Shown here: piece by piece, positions 24,553-37,055 of the stretch
How the letters are laid out: every line of letters starts with the position of its first letter
How positions within the stretch are numbered: position 1 is the first letter of the stretch
Origin: Pseudisothecium myosuroides
Taxonomy: Eukaryota; Streptophyta; Bryopsida; Hypnales; Lembophyllaceae
Direction: 5' to 3'
DNA length: 64,000 nucleotides
NCBI GenBank assembly: GCA_951799445.1
Contig: OX637296.1
Span: 5,332,001 to 5,396,000 of the forward strand
The notes under the pieces: model-generated
The model's database searches: none
The model's input: only the letters and a program-made list of their open reading frames with translations
Told to the model about the DNA's origin: nothing
Translations under genes and position numbers: made by a program

Positions 24553-25474
24553 CCCCTAAAGGATCGGCATGCATTTTTTCATTGTATAGAAATTTTGGGT
24601 AGGTACGTGTGACTAGAGATTTCCATATTTTAAGTTGAAATTTTAATAGAAGGTAGGCGCGAGGAATATCTTTCATATGCACTAAATTTCATGACATTTG
24701 GAAATAGGAATCAAAAGTTCTGGCCAAATATGTTATTTTTTTTCGTAACTGGGCAGTCCGGGCAGATTAAAAAAAAAAACTTTTTTCAAAAATAAAAATT
24801 TAAAATTGTTTTTCTAGAGTTATGTATATGTGGAAAGTTTTGAATCATTCCATTTCGACCAATGAGTCAAAAGTTATAAGGGTTTTTAGTTTGCGGGCAG
24901 GTATGGATTCTCTACTCTGAAATAAACTTTGAAGTTGTTTATTTGACTCAATTTCTAATATTTTTTGAAATTTTTTTTTATAGGATGAGGGTTCTTTATT
25001 ACAATATTACAACATTGGAATTGAAAATTTTCAATTCCATAATTAAACTCTTAACAATTTAGTATTTTGGATCATTCTCTACTTCTTTCTACTTACTATT
25101 CTTTTTGTATATGTTGTACAATTCCAAATGATTCGAAGTTTTTTAAGCATGTAGCCAACTTGCTTAGGAAAAAGAATTCAAAGAAGCACCACCATTTTGG
25201 ACATTTTTTCATACAAATGTGACCTTGTGAAGTGCAGCTGCCCTGTTTTTCGTAGGGACAAAAAAAGGATTTTTGCCAATTCAAATGCTAATATCTTCCA
25301 ATCCGCATGGTGGAAAATTCTGAAATTTTTTCTACATCTTCTAAAACTAGTTTATTGTAAGATCCCATAGTTACATGTGTCAAAAAAGTGTTTTTTTCAA
25401 AAATTTGGTACTTCTACTAAAAATGGCAATTTTTGAGTGTTTTCGGTGAAAACATAGTCATGGAACTTTAGGGG
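24553..25474. mobile_element. TTAA-flanked element, CCCCTAAAGG ends, 922 bp
   Basis: TTAA at 24549-24552 is followed by CCCCTAAAGGATCGGCATGC. The right end CTTTAGGGG is followed by TTAA at 25475-25478. The interior is close to the copy at 44140-45031 (for example GTGTGACTAGAGATTTCCAT and GGGCAGTCCGGGCAG-like stretches). No coding potential, so non-autonomous. Confidence 0.85.
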
Positions 25475-26082
25475 TTAAGTAGTACTAAAATACAAGTACT
25501 TCGATTCTGGTGTTGTATGTTTCAATGTTAGACACTACAATGTGATTTGAAGGTTGCTCGTGTGCGGACACTGATAGTATTACTGATTCCGACAACTGCG
25601 ATGATTTTTGCCAAATGTGATCGTGTTTTTAAATAAATAGAAGATTTGTAGAATAATAGATCTTGCAAATGGACTTTCTTCGAGGTGAACAGTACAAGCT
25701 GTAGTGCTTGGGCTCCAGCATTTGAATTCAACTCGCGTCGAGATGAATTGTTTCTAGTGATATTTACTTTTTGAGTTGAAAATGTCAATGATTTAACTCG
25801 AACCGAGTTAAATATTCTTCTTAAGAAAAACAATATATAGTACATAATTCATGGACATTCCCCAGATTGCAATAATGTAATTCTACTTGAATTGAGTAGA
25901 ATATGATAGTGATTACATCATTACAAGTACCCACATGAATAGAACACGTTTTGCATGTAAGACTATATTGATACATTAGAAGAGATTTGAGGGCTCTAAG
26001 AGCTTGCGAGTTATCAAGCAGTTCCCTGCCTGGGAACTCTGCCACGCGCGCAGGCTGACGTGGTGGAGAGAGTGCCACGTTG

Positions 26083-26153
26083 GATTTTTCGATTTTTTTT
26101 TCTTTTTTTCTTTTATTTTTTATTTTTCTTTTTTCATTTTTTCTTTTTTTCAG
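26083..26153 (+). repeat. T-rich pyrimidine tract
   Basis: An almost pure T/C tract of about 70 bases with scattered A ends in CAG. It could serve as a splice acceptor tract or be simple low-complexity sequence. The neighbouring short open frames at 26.0-26.7 kb are not supported by any domain. Confidence 0.6.
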
Positions 26154-29084
26154 ATTTCATATTCATGCACTGGAATCTGGATTGAAAATGGTCAGAAAAT
26201 ATGTGTTAAAGTCTATTAACACTATAGACATATGCTGAGATAATATCTTCAATCTCCAAAGATCAGATATTATTTATGATACAATTTAACGGACATATAG
26301 CTACATTACATTGAACAATTACTATGTCTGTAAAAACCTGATAAAGTTTCAGTTCATACCTGTTCTCCCATTATGATTTCAAACACCTGAGCTTACAGCC
26401 AGGACTGTACAGATGATATCTCAGAACAATGCCATTAAAATAGCCCCCAATTTTGGGCAACCATTATACATTGATAATAGTGCAACAGTGTCCAGTGATT
26501 CGATCATGGACATTAATAGATCAAACTTGGCGCTTGGATGTGCTGATCATTTGGCCTTGCCCAGTTATCAACGCAATGAACCGGGTAACAAAAGATAAGG
26601 TTCTCAATTTTACCCGAAATAATTTTCAATTAGGCTCTGAGGATATAAACAAATGCTGGTTTGAGCCATGACCTCCTTTTTACTCCGCACTTTTTTCCGT
26701 TAAGGCACTTGCCTGGTGAGATACTGGCTGAGAGTACTGAGCTGCTTTATTGAGCTTGGCTGATTGAGGAGCTTTACGATACTTTGGCTGAGGTTTTTTA
26801 CTGCATGTTACTGGTGATTTGCACTAGTACAGACTACAGGGATTGAACTCTTTTTCTAAGCTATATGGCTTCATCTCAGCGTTCCACAAATGACCAGGTT
26901 TACTGAAGTTTTTGAATGGATTGTGTTACATGTTTAAGTTTGCTTTTTTTGCTTTGTTTATTCCATGCGAAGGCTATAACACGCGTATGTGGGCTTAAGA
27001 CACCTGTTGTGCCTCACTAACTTGCAATTCGTTGTCATGTTCTTGGGATGGGCACAGGTGAGGCCCACTACCTCATGGAGTTTTTGAAGACTTCTTTGCA
27101 AACTTGACCTTCCTTCAAAAAATTTTACACTATACTAGGATGATGAGAGATTTCTATTTTGCTAGGTTATTACAAACTAGTGATTGAGCCTTGATATTCA
27201 ATAAGTGCAAAGACATGATGGATAAAGCTTGAGCTTCTTCTCTATATAGGTTTATTTGGGACTTGAATATCTTTTTTATGCTTTGAGCTTGAAACTGGTA
27301 TGCTTAGAAATAAGTTGAAAATTGCCCTCTAGTAGGGATGTACCAAGAACCGGATTTTTTTTGGGTAATTAGGGTCTGACAGCAGCCCGACATTCCCTTC
27401 CTGCATCGAGAACAGATCTAAGAATGGGCCTGAAACGGCCCTCCAATGCCCCCAAATCTCTTCTAATGGAAGAATGTGTCTTACCATTCAAATTTAGTTT
27501 GCTCTTGATTGTTCAACTATGACGTACACTTTTTACTAATTTTGTGGCCCAGTCGTCGAATAAAATCTTTTAACTCGTATTGAGTTGAATCTTCTGAGGG
27601 TTGCACTGTATGTCTTTTTAGAGAACTGTATTGTTGCTTGTGAGAATTGTACTTGTGAGAACTGTATTGTTGCTTCAATCTTTCTTTGGATGCTAGTTTC
27701 AAATTATTCTTATTTATCGAATCTGAATCAATCTGTCAATTTTTTTTACTCAATGCAAGATGAATTTATAGAGGGAACTTAGAAATTCTTTGAATTGTGG
27801 ATTTGAATTGCAGAGGTCTTTTTAAGAAATTGACTTTAGAAGGACGTCACCATTGTCTTCACATCTGCAGTGCCAATTATATAAATTACTATGTTACGTA
27901 TTTGAATGGAATTTGATAGAGTATTGAGGCCAACATTCTCACTTGTGTGCATATCATTTAACTCGGCTTGAGTTGATTATCAAGTACCAGTACTTGTTGT
28001 ATAGTACAAGTGACTTCTGGTGGTTTGGCATTTTAGTCTTCTAACAGTCTCTGACATTTGTGCAGACATCATGGAATCCAAATAGCAACCATTCCAAGAG
28101 TACTCTTTCAATGAGGGGAAAATTGAAAATGTTCCCAAAGAGATTGTTGACATCCTTGACTATGAAGGGATCCCACAATAGTTGTGGATGACAAAGCTTG
28201 TGGAGTTGCACAATGCAACTTTTGTACCCATGGTTGAGGGAATTTGTTACAGCATTAATTGCAACCTGGTTCTAATGGTCCCCTCGGAAATTCTCTTGTT
28301 GCGGTTCAAATCTCAAAATCGTTGTAAGCTATAGAAGTTCCGAACGAGCGGAGGTACTCTCTTTGAATATAGCCCATTTAGAGGGTGTACTTGAATGGGG
28401 CAAGCCTACGCGATCATGAGTTACGTGACGAGTACAACCGTTGCCAAGTCCATCTGTTGCGACCTTTGACTTCCCATGGAAGACTATACACGAGCTTGAT
28501 CAAAAATCCTCCACGCGAGACTTGTGTGAAGTCAAAAACATTGTTCTCCTAAGAATTGATCAATTCAATGTCGAGCAAAACTTGTTGCTCGAATAATTGT
28601 GTTCAACCTTTTTCAAGTGAAAAAATCGGGGCATTTTAGGAGCGTATGTACAAGAAATCAAAATTTGAATTCCAATACCACATGAAGTTGGATGTACATT
28701 GACAAGTCCATGGGAATGCTCAAGGAAAGAAAGTAGTTACTGTTGAGGGACTAATGTTTGTTTGGCGGCATGGAGGCATATTGCAAGTGTCTTAAAGACT
28801 ACCTTTCATCGATTTCAAGGATTCACTGCCAAAGGTGAACAAGCTCAGCCTCACGGTAATTTGGGCACGGTGAAGCCTAGAAAGCGTACGTTGCAGGCCA
28901 CCGCAACATTGAAGTGCGTGCTTGAGAAATCAGCTAACCACATGCCACATCGCACGTATACACTTCCATCTTGGGAGAAGGTGGTGTCCATGGTGTTATC
29001 GGCCACCTTAAAATGGAAAGAGACTATACCCAAGGTCAATGCAGTGAATGTTGTGTTTGGGTTAAAAGCATTAGATGTTTTTTA

Positions 29085-29270
29085 GGGTCTTTGGAGGGCC
29101 ATTTCAAGGCCGTTCCCTGATCTGGCCCAATTTTGTGAACAGTGGTACGGCTGTCTGAATTTTTTTTCTTCCAAAAATGACATGGCAATTGTTCTGCCAC
29201 ATCAGCGAGCTGCTGTAGTACGTTCCCGCAACTTGAAAACGCAGGGGAACTTGCAGCCCTCCAAGACCCC
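29085..29270. mobile_element. possible small foldback insertion in the relic
   Basis: GGGTCTTTGGAGGGC at the left and GCCCTCCAAGACCC at the right are near-perfect inverted copies. The 186 bp between the flanking coding blocks do not read as protein. No convincing target duplication, so this is tentative. Confidence 0.35.
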
Positions 29271-30052
29271 TGAATCCCTTCTAATGGAGTGTCGGCTTCT
29301 AATATCAACAAGATTAGGAAGTTGAACTTTCTTGAATTCAATGCCAAATAGCGCAGAGACAAATTTGTGCGTTGTTCCAAATGTGATAGGTTGCAGACCT
29401 TAAAGAAGAGTGTCGTTGTTGGCTTACAACGGAAATGGACCCTACTCTTAGAGAAGTATTTGGCTACAGCTTGGGCGCATCGAGACCAGTACTATGCCAA
29501 TCGCTATAGGTCAAATGCGTACCCTGACGAGTGCTTGACAATGATGCATGACAAAATGGACCATGCTAAAACGGCTTCTCTTGTTTTCTTGTACAAAAGC
29601 AAGCAACTTGACGGACTTATGAAACTACCGATGTTTGTGATGGGCATGATTGCCTATGTGCACGGTGATGTGCATTATGCACATTACAATCTTAATATCT
29701 TCCTTCACAACTCGAACTACATGGTAGGGGCGTTAGCAAAGCTCTTGCAGGACCTTAAGCTGCCCCCAAAGTATTCCTCTAGGGAATTGTTTGTTGGGTC
29801 GGGCTTGGCTCCTTTATTTCACCCAGTACTGCAAAGAGCTGATATGTGCAAGTCATTGCTTTGGCCTGCTTCGGAAGTTGCAATTCTAGAAACTCTTCTT
29901 CCTCCGGTTTTGAAGGTCCAAATGGACAACGCCACGGGGGACAACAAGAATAGATTTGTGTTTGCGTTTTGGTCCCCTCTTGTTGCTAAGAAGGTCTTTT
30001 GTAAGGTTTATGTGAGTTTCATGTTGGTCGGTCACACGCACATTGACATTGA

Positions 30053-30895
30053 GGGTGATTGCAAGAAACACTTGTACTATTTGTTGCGTTTTGCGTTTTT
30101 GGACTTTTAGTATTTTTTGTACTATGAGTCACCTTCAGTACTATTGAAGGCATGGAACATAAAATTTGAATGGTCAATTAGATTTCAAATTTATTATTCT
30201 AACAACATGCAATGTTCATCATTGGATGACAAAAATAGATGGAAATATTTAATTTGCCATTAAAAAATAATTTACATTGGCAGATAGAAGGTATTACAAG
30301 CCCCAGCAGTACTATTGAGTCTTTTGTGTACCCTGAAGTACTATTTTGAGCCACATGCTACAATTTACCTTAGAAAATGAGACTCTCACGTTTCTATTTT
30401 TGAAAATTAGGAAATGAGTTTGAAAAATTTATTTTTAAAATGGCCATTGTTGCCAACTAAGATCAAAGTAGGAAGATCAAAGTTAGAACTAAGAAACCAT
30501 TTTTTATTCAACATAAATTCAACCTGAATATAGCACACTTTAGGCCAATATAAAACACACTTAGATAATGTTTTTGGAAATCCCTCTCTTGAAAAGGTGT
30601 ATTTCTATTAGAAAAGCTAGTCTACCAAATTTGATGATGTAACTCTTCAAAAAAGGTACTCGATAGTACTAAAAACCACCAAAACCGCATGTATGACATA
30701 TATTCAAAATTCAATTTCACCTATTAAATTGATTTTGAAAAAATTGAAATAATTCAAGTGCATTTTCTATTGCTTTACAAAGCTTTTTTTTTAATTTCAT
30801 GCTCATTCAATCATTTTTTCAATACTTATGGCACAAAACAACTTCCGCATTGAACGTGTGACGGAAAATAGTACAGGTGTTTCTTGCAATCACCC
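30053..30895. mobile_element. foldback-end element with 4-bp duplication TTGA
   Basis: The ends GGGTGATTGCAAGAAACAC and GTGTTTCTTGCAATCACCC are exact inverted copies, flanked by TTGA at 30049-30052 and 30896-30899. Removing the element and one TTGA rejoins the coding frame as HTHIDIDALFGRW, which confirms the insertion boundaries. The 843-bp interior is non-coding. A related copy lies at 54599-55332. Confidence 0.88.
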
Positions 30896-31987
30896 TTGAC
30901 GCCTTGTTTGGAAGATGGAATATGCAATTGAAAAAAGATAACTTCCCAACCATCCCATCCCTCATGAAGTCCTTCATGGATGTGGACTCCGTTTGTACAA
31001 TTCCTCACTTTATTGAAGAGGTACGTGATTTCAAAGTCTTCATGGAAGGCTCGCTTCTGGAAGGGGAGGATGCACTTGTTGCCCATATAAAGGCATAGTA
31101 GTTCAAGTTTTACTTGAATTCTGCTGGTGTCCCTATCATGAAGTACAAGTTGTATTGTACATATAGTAATTGGCTCCCACAAGAAGGTGGAGGAATCAAA
31201 TTGTGGCAAGAGGATTCCGAAGGACGTAGTCTATGGCCTCGTGGGGAGCCGCTATATGTTGTCCACCTTCCAATGCGCAACGTGGATGACATTTATAAAG
31301 GGTTATTTGGATTCATCAAATACTAGGAGGCATTATGCAATGATTGAAAATAGAAGTGAGGACTACAAGAGACATTTTGAGCATTTGGTGTTCTATTGGT
31401 GGGCTGTGAATGCAGCTTTAAAGTAGTCAATCAAACCGGCTGTAGCTTTGAAGGATGGCTTCTGGCCTTCTTCTCAAATTGAAACAACAGAGGGGGATGA
31501 GCTAGATGAAGATGGTGAAGTTCGTGAGGAGTTTGCTGAGGATGATGCCTTTGTGGGGCAACTTTGCAATTGCCCATTGCTGTCTTTTTGAGTGGCGTGT
31601 GATGTTTACAAGGGGTATCTTGTCGCCCTTCGACTAGAAGATACTAAACCTGTATGGATTGCTATAGCCTTGTCTGATCCTCTTATAAACCCAAATCATC
31701 CCAATTGTGTATAGATTCAGTACTTGCTGCCCACGGCACGAGAGCGAGATATCCAAGCATCCTATTCTGGATGGGACTCTACCAAAGGATTGTGTTGGAG
31801 AGTGAAGGCAGAGGATCCGGTCTGGGAAGACACAAAAGGTCTACTCACGGCATGGAAGCCTTGGATAAAGGACAAAGTGGATCTTGTCTTCGAAATTCCA
31901 TTGACTCAGATTGATATTATCAAAGAGAGTTTGGCTTCAAGCCCTCTAATTGAGCATGTATGGGGGTACTATAGAGATACTTTGTAG

Positions 31988-33089
31988 TATTTTAACCTAC
32001 GTTTGATAGTTTCTATTTGATGTTCTATTTTGTGGTTTTGCCTTTGCATAACCACATATGATTTTATATGATTTTATATGATTTTTATATAGTAGATAGT
32101 ATAGTTTGGAATATTATGAATGATTTGATTTCATTGACTTGTATTGAAAATTTTATTTTATATTGTACAAAGTACTTTGCGGAGCAAGTGCATTCATACA
32201 AAATATTTAATATATTTACGATTACATTTATTTCTATGTATATTCACATTGTTTTCATAATGTATGTACTTTATAAATTTCTTTTGAAAATAGAATACGA
32301 ATAGAAAAAAGTGGTAGTGGGTTAGACCACTTTTTATTTTGTTAATGCAGTAAGCGCTTGTCACAGTTCTGGGGATGGGGTTGGTTGATTGTTACTACTT
32401 TCCTGCTTGCAAAGCTCACTAAGCAACACCAAGTCATGTACATCTCATAGCCGCTCATACAAAGTGAATGGAAATCAAACCCGGACCGCCTAATTAAATG
32501 AGATGAATAGCCTCTTACAACCAACTGTTCAGCTCATGACTTGGTGTCCAACAAGGAACACAATATGAATTTACATATGAAAATCACTAAACTAATAATG
32601 AACCATAGTTTGTACGAGGCGTTGTCACTGCCCTCAATTCCCATTTTAATGGAAATTGTACCTTATATCCCTAAATCCAACTACCCTCAACTTAAAATTA
32701 CTTTGACTCAACTTCAATTTCTTGGCCTAGAAATGAACAATATTATTTTGGAAGGGTCCCGAACTCCCATTTTAATGAACATGATGTTTGAAGTGGAAAT
32801 AAATCATATTATCTTTTTTTTAAATATATTCTATAATTTTTGGTTTTGTCCTCTGAGCAAAGATCTCCTATCAAATTTTTCTAATACAAAGTCCACTTTC
32901 TATCTACAATTGAGTTTAAACTAGTTCTTTTGAACAATTCAATTCATTGCAAGTTGTTTAGAATCTTCCTAAATGGACCAAGGGCTAGGTTTCCACAAGA
33001 ATCCTTTTTACAAACCCCTTGCCCTCCTCCAAATGTTTAGAGTCTTTCAAACTTAAGCCCTAAGTCCATAAAGTCTTAAAAGAGATATG
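31988..33089. other. gene-free AT-rich spacer
   Basis: No gene found. There is a tiny tandem of TATGATTTTA near 32057-32090. The 32340-32530 stretch has more mixed base composition but no recognisable coding content. Confidence 0.5.
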
Positions 33090-34165
33090 CTGAGGTTTTA
33101 ATTTATAATAAATCAACTACAGTGAAAGTTTAAAAATTAAAAATTGGCCATTTGTGAAGACTTAATGGTGATGAGATTTCACCAAAGGAATAAAGTCAAA
33201 ACCATCTTTAATGTTCAAAAGTGCACATGTTAGGGAGCCATATTTGCACAAATGTGGAGGACATAAAATAATACTTCCTCTATCCTACTAAAAACCTCCA
33301 AATCAAGCACAATTCTTGTCCCACTAAAAAGCTCCATTTTATAATTTTGACTATTGAGTAAGCATTGGCCGTGTCGAATGACCTTGTGGGGGCAAGTCAA
33401 GAGATCAGGGAATACTTTTCTCCTAGAAAACTTGGCCTTGCTCACATGAGGCACCTTGTACTTGTTGTGCTTCCTCAAATACTAGTATTGATGATGAATT
33501 TAGTTACCACTTCTGAGTTATAAAAATTTGTTCATGAAATGGGCCAGGTTTCTTTCTTGCAGATATTTAGATTGGAATAGATGTTTTTAGAATCCCATTA
33601 TTGCCACCAACCTTTAAATCATCAAGAATGACGGAGCTGGCGGCATTTACAAATTAGGTTCAAATATGATACTTTCCACATGGATATTAGGTGCCTAAAC
33701 GACGGCGCCTAAGCTAGAGATTTTGCATAGATCTAAAGGATGGATTGCTAGTTTTTGAATGCATGTACCACTGGCACAAAGACTAAAAATATAGTTAATT
33801 CCTCGTGGGAAAGCTTTTTGAAGGTTTTTAGTGGGATAGAGGGAGTATATTTTAGATGATCCTTAGTAGAAACATACCAACCTATTGTGGAAATAGACCA
33901 CAAAAATTCTAGCTCTAAATTATTAATTTAAAGTACTCCGTAGTATTCAAACCTTCTAAACCCAAGAGTGTGACAAATGATCAAAATTGACATTTAAATA
34001 TAAAATGATTTTTTACAATTTATGAAAAATAAGGAAACAATTAAAATCAAGACATCCAAAAAATCAAAAATTCAAGTTTATTGGATTCATGCTTTGAAAG
34101 TTATAGCAAAAAACAACCACAATTTTAGAAAATAGAACCAGTGTTTCTTGCAACTACATTTGTAG
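33090..34165. mobile_element. diverged copy of the 4-bp-duplication element family
   Basis: Segments such as AAAAATTGGCCATTTGTG, TTCTAGCTCTAAATTATT and, at the end, CAGTGTTTCTTGCAAC match the interior and right end of the elements at 30053 and 54599 and, inverted, the stretch at 63.5-63.8 kb. A Stowaway-like MITE (33274-33845) is nested in it. Outer boundaries are approximate. Confidence 0.45.
33274..33845. mobile_element. Stowaway-like MITE (Tc1/mariner type), 572 bp
   Basis: The ends CTTCCTCTATCCTAC and GTGGGATAGAGGGAG are inverted copies, with pairing continuing through ACTAAAAACC. TA dinucleotides flank both sides (33272-33273 and 33846-33847). The CTCCCTC end and TA duplication fit Stowaway MITEs. 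Confidence 0.8.
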
Positions 34166-34831
34166 AAAACTTCTCTTCTTGGTTTTTACTGAATAGTCAT
34201 AGCTTGAAACAACAAACTTATTTCACTTCTTCAAACCACGTTGTTTAATATTTTAAAACAAAATCTTTAATATGTTTAGTACACTAACATTGCTAACATT
34301 TCTTATATGTTGTGTAGGTTCTTTGTATTTTTGTAGCATTTATATTTGTATTTTTGTACCAGTACCATTTGTATTATTTTAGATTACAATAGTTTGATAA
34401 AAATTTACTAAATTATGTTACTAAAGATTGTTTATTCCATTAAATGTCATATTAATTCCCAAATATAGAATCATTGTGTAAATTAAGAATAAATGTTATG
34501 TGCCATTTAAAGCATTGTTTAAGAACAAATACAATTAATGTTTGCCCAATTCAACATTTATTGATGGCTATTGGAAGCACAAAGGTTGGAATTCCAAATT
34601 ATTAAATTACACTAATGTGGTAGTTTATAGTACCAAAATTATAGAAATTTTAGAGGAGCACAAATATAGTGGTTTATATTCACCTTTCATCCCACTTTCA
34701 TTTGAATTTGTTCAAAGGGTCACATGAATTAGAAATAAAATTATTCAACTCAGTGTGAGACCTCACACTATTCTAACTTTTGCACTACTTGAATTTACTT
34801 ATATATTATCTACTAATGACCTTCCAATTTT

Positions 34832-36590
34832 CCCGGGGAGATCACTCTTGGTTTTTTAGAAATCTACCTGAGTTAAAAAATAGGTTCCATTTAATTCAAA
34901 CCAAAGAAAATTTATATAATATGTAGGGCTACTATAGGGTCCATGAAATACTACATACTCTATTATATATAAATTAGGGTATATAAAAACATCATGTAGT
35001 AGGAATTTTTATTAATAAGTTAGCCTTGACAAATAGAGTCCGTGCAAATTTTTCATAGTACAATGAGTATAGATGTGGACAAATAATTTCATGTGGATGA
35101 TAAAATGGACATAGCCAAGAAAACCTACAATGAAGGATGGTTGATTGAAATTGTGTCACGGTACTAGTAGTGTATATATCAACAAAATGAAATGTAAACG
35201 TAAGGCATTGACCACAAGTGGCATAAATTGTCACATTTCACAAATAGGGAGGTTTATCTTAGTGAGTTCAACGAACTAAAAACTGTATGTTATGAAAATA
35301 AAGTTTATAGTTTGTTTAACTTCATTCATTGAAGCCATAAATGTTAAACATATTCATATTGAATAAAATGTTCATGGAATAGTTTCAATGGGGATTTTGA
35401 ATTGTTCAATGGTAAATTTTTTATTAATCCCTGAAGGTCAAAGGGTGTTTGAAAGAGGAAAAGTCCAAAACTACCCATTTTTGATGCATTGTCTAAAATC
35501 AATTAATTAATTTTTTTTTGAAAACCAACCATACAAAAGTGTATTAAACTAATAAGGCAATGTATGGAAAAAATTTCAGCCCATTTGACCGCGTGGATTG
35601 AAAGATTATAACATTTGAAGTTAGAAAAATAACTTTTTTTTATTCGTGTGAAATAGAATCAACAAACTTCAAGCCTTCCTGGAGTAAAATTTTTTCTCTA
35701 CATAGACATGAGGATTTTAGCCATCCATATGTATATGATGTCGGGTTTACTGATGAAAAATTTCAAAAGAAAATATGGAGTCTAGCTTACTCTAAATCAA
35801 CTTGCAATATAAGGAGGTTAAGTGCATTGGCAATACACTAGTCATTTTTTGATGATTTCTTTTGCAATCAGAAAAAAAATTATTTGAAATCCAAAGGATA
35901 AAAAATTAGAGACAAACATTTGGAATATGCGGGAAATTTTCAAGAATTTTGACTTCACATATTGCAAGATAATAGGGCTTGAAGTTAGAAGAAAATGTTT
36001 TTTTCTTGAAGCCACCCCAACATAGCTAATGAAGTTTGACTCCTCTTAGTATGTGATTTGAGAACTAACTTTTTTTTTGACAGTTGTATGCCATACTTTA
36101 TTAGTTACGTAAATGCCAAATTTCAAAAGTTGATGAGCATTTTTGCAAAAGGTGCCCAAAAGATGCACAAATTGTCCAGGCTGCTTAAAAAGTTCAAGGC
36201 AATATAACTTTTGATTTGGATACTCAATCAAGAAAAAGTATACTCTCACTAAGGGAAAACATATTCACACCTTGTATCAAAATTTTGTGAACATCCCACA
36301 AAAATTGATTTCATAGGGTCCTATTTAGATTTTCAATGGATCATTCAACAGACAATTGGTCTTTTAACTTGATCAATTGTACACTTAAATTTTATATGTA
36401 AGATAATTCTACTTAAAAAATTGCATAAATGAATTTATATAAAACATAAGGTATTGGAAATATACCCCTTGTAGCTTTATATGTAAAAATACGTCCATTT
36501 TAAATACAATAATCAAGGTAAATAGCCCCACATCAAATACCCTCTTAACTCAGGTGTATACCTTAAATTACAAGGAGTGATCTCCCCGGG
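34832..36590. mobile_element. element with 8-bp target duplication CCAATTTT
   Basis: The ends CCCGGGGAGATCACTC and GAGTGATCTCCCCGGG are exact inverted copies; ACCTGAGTTAA further in is also mirrored. The same 8 bases, CCAATTTT, flank the element at 34824-34831 and 36591-36598. An 8-bp duplication suggests the hAT class, although these ends are not the usual CAGGG type. The 1759-bp interior is non-coding and may hold a degenerate TTAA-flanked element starting near 35422. Confidence 0.8.
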
Positions 36591-37055
36591 CCAATTTTCC
36601 ACTATATATGTCCACATTTTAATTATATCCTAAATTTTTAAATTATTTCGTTATTAACAAAAATATCACACATCAAGAGGTAATTGAATTAGTATTTCAT
36701 CTTTCACATAAATTATTTCAATGAATTTATTTTTGGATTCATTTTTTGAAATGAATTTTGATTATATTATTTTTAATTTCCCTTCCATTAATTATACATA
36801 TTTGTACCTTAATCCTACAACTGCACCAAAATGGTCATTTAGTATTGATGAATAATTGTCCGTTTAGTAAATTGGTATGGTCTGCATTAAAAATCACAGA
36901 TTAGATAATTAGTGACACTTGTCACCTACTCCTTAATGTAAAAAAACTCACACTCAACTTTAACCTTATAAAGACAGATTGATTGTTTTCATTTTAAATC
37001 CATCTAGTCAATCATAAATATCAAAATATTAAACAATATTCCCCACAACAATTAA

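Larger units (their letters stand above)
19911..27978. repeat. dispersed interrupted palindrome, core AACTyr..yrAGTT
   Basis: A short palindrome recurs at 19911-19933, 21177-21199, 25725-25749, 25791-25813, 25880-25902, 27569-27590 and 27956-27978, with weaker forms near 21231, 22912 and 23014. The best copy (25791) is ATTTAACTCG, a 3-base spacer, then CGAGTTAAAT. The copies lie in introns or flanks of the coding relics, not in their coding blocks. I did not find comparable density elsewhere in the window. Confidence 0.6.
28071..31987 (+). pseudogene. DUF7869-type protein gene relic, transposon-split
   Basis: Coding blocks start at an ATG at 28071 with in-frame TAG stops soon after. A longer open block at 29360-30060 includes a Cys pair (VRCSKCD), KVQMDNATGDNKNRFVFAF and VGHTHIDI. 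The frame resumes at 30899 with DALFGRWNMQLKKDN and runs through GEDALVAHIKA, two adjacent TAG codons, PLYVVHLPMRNVDDIYKGL, a frameshift near 31330, KPAVALKDGFWPSSQ and a tail ending at 31985-31987. The DN...NKNR and GHTHxDID motifs fit DUF7869-type proteins, often tied to mobile DNA; their biochemical role is not known to me. Two insertions (29085-29270 and 30053-30895) and many stops make it dead. Confidence 0.7.
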
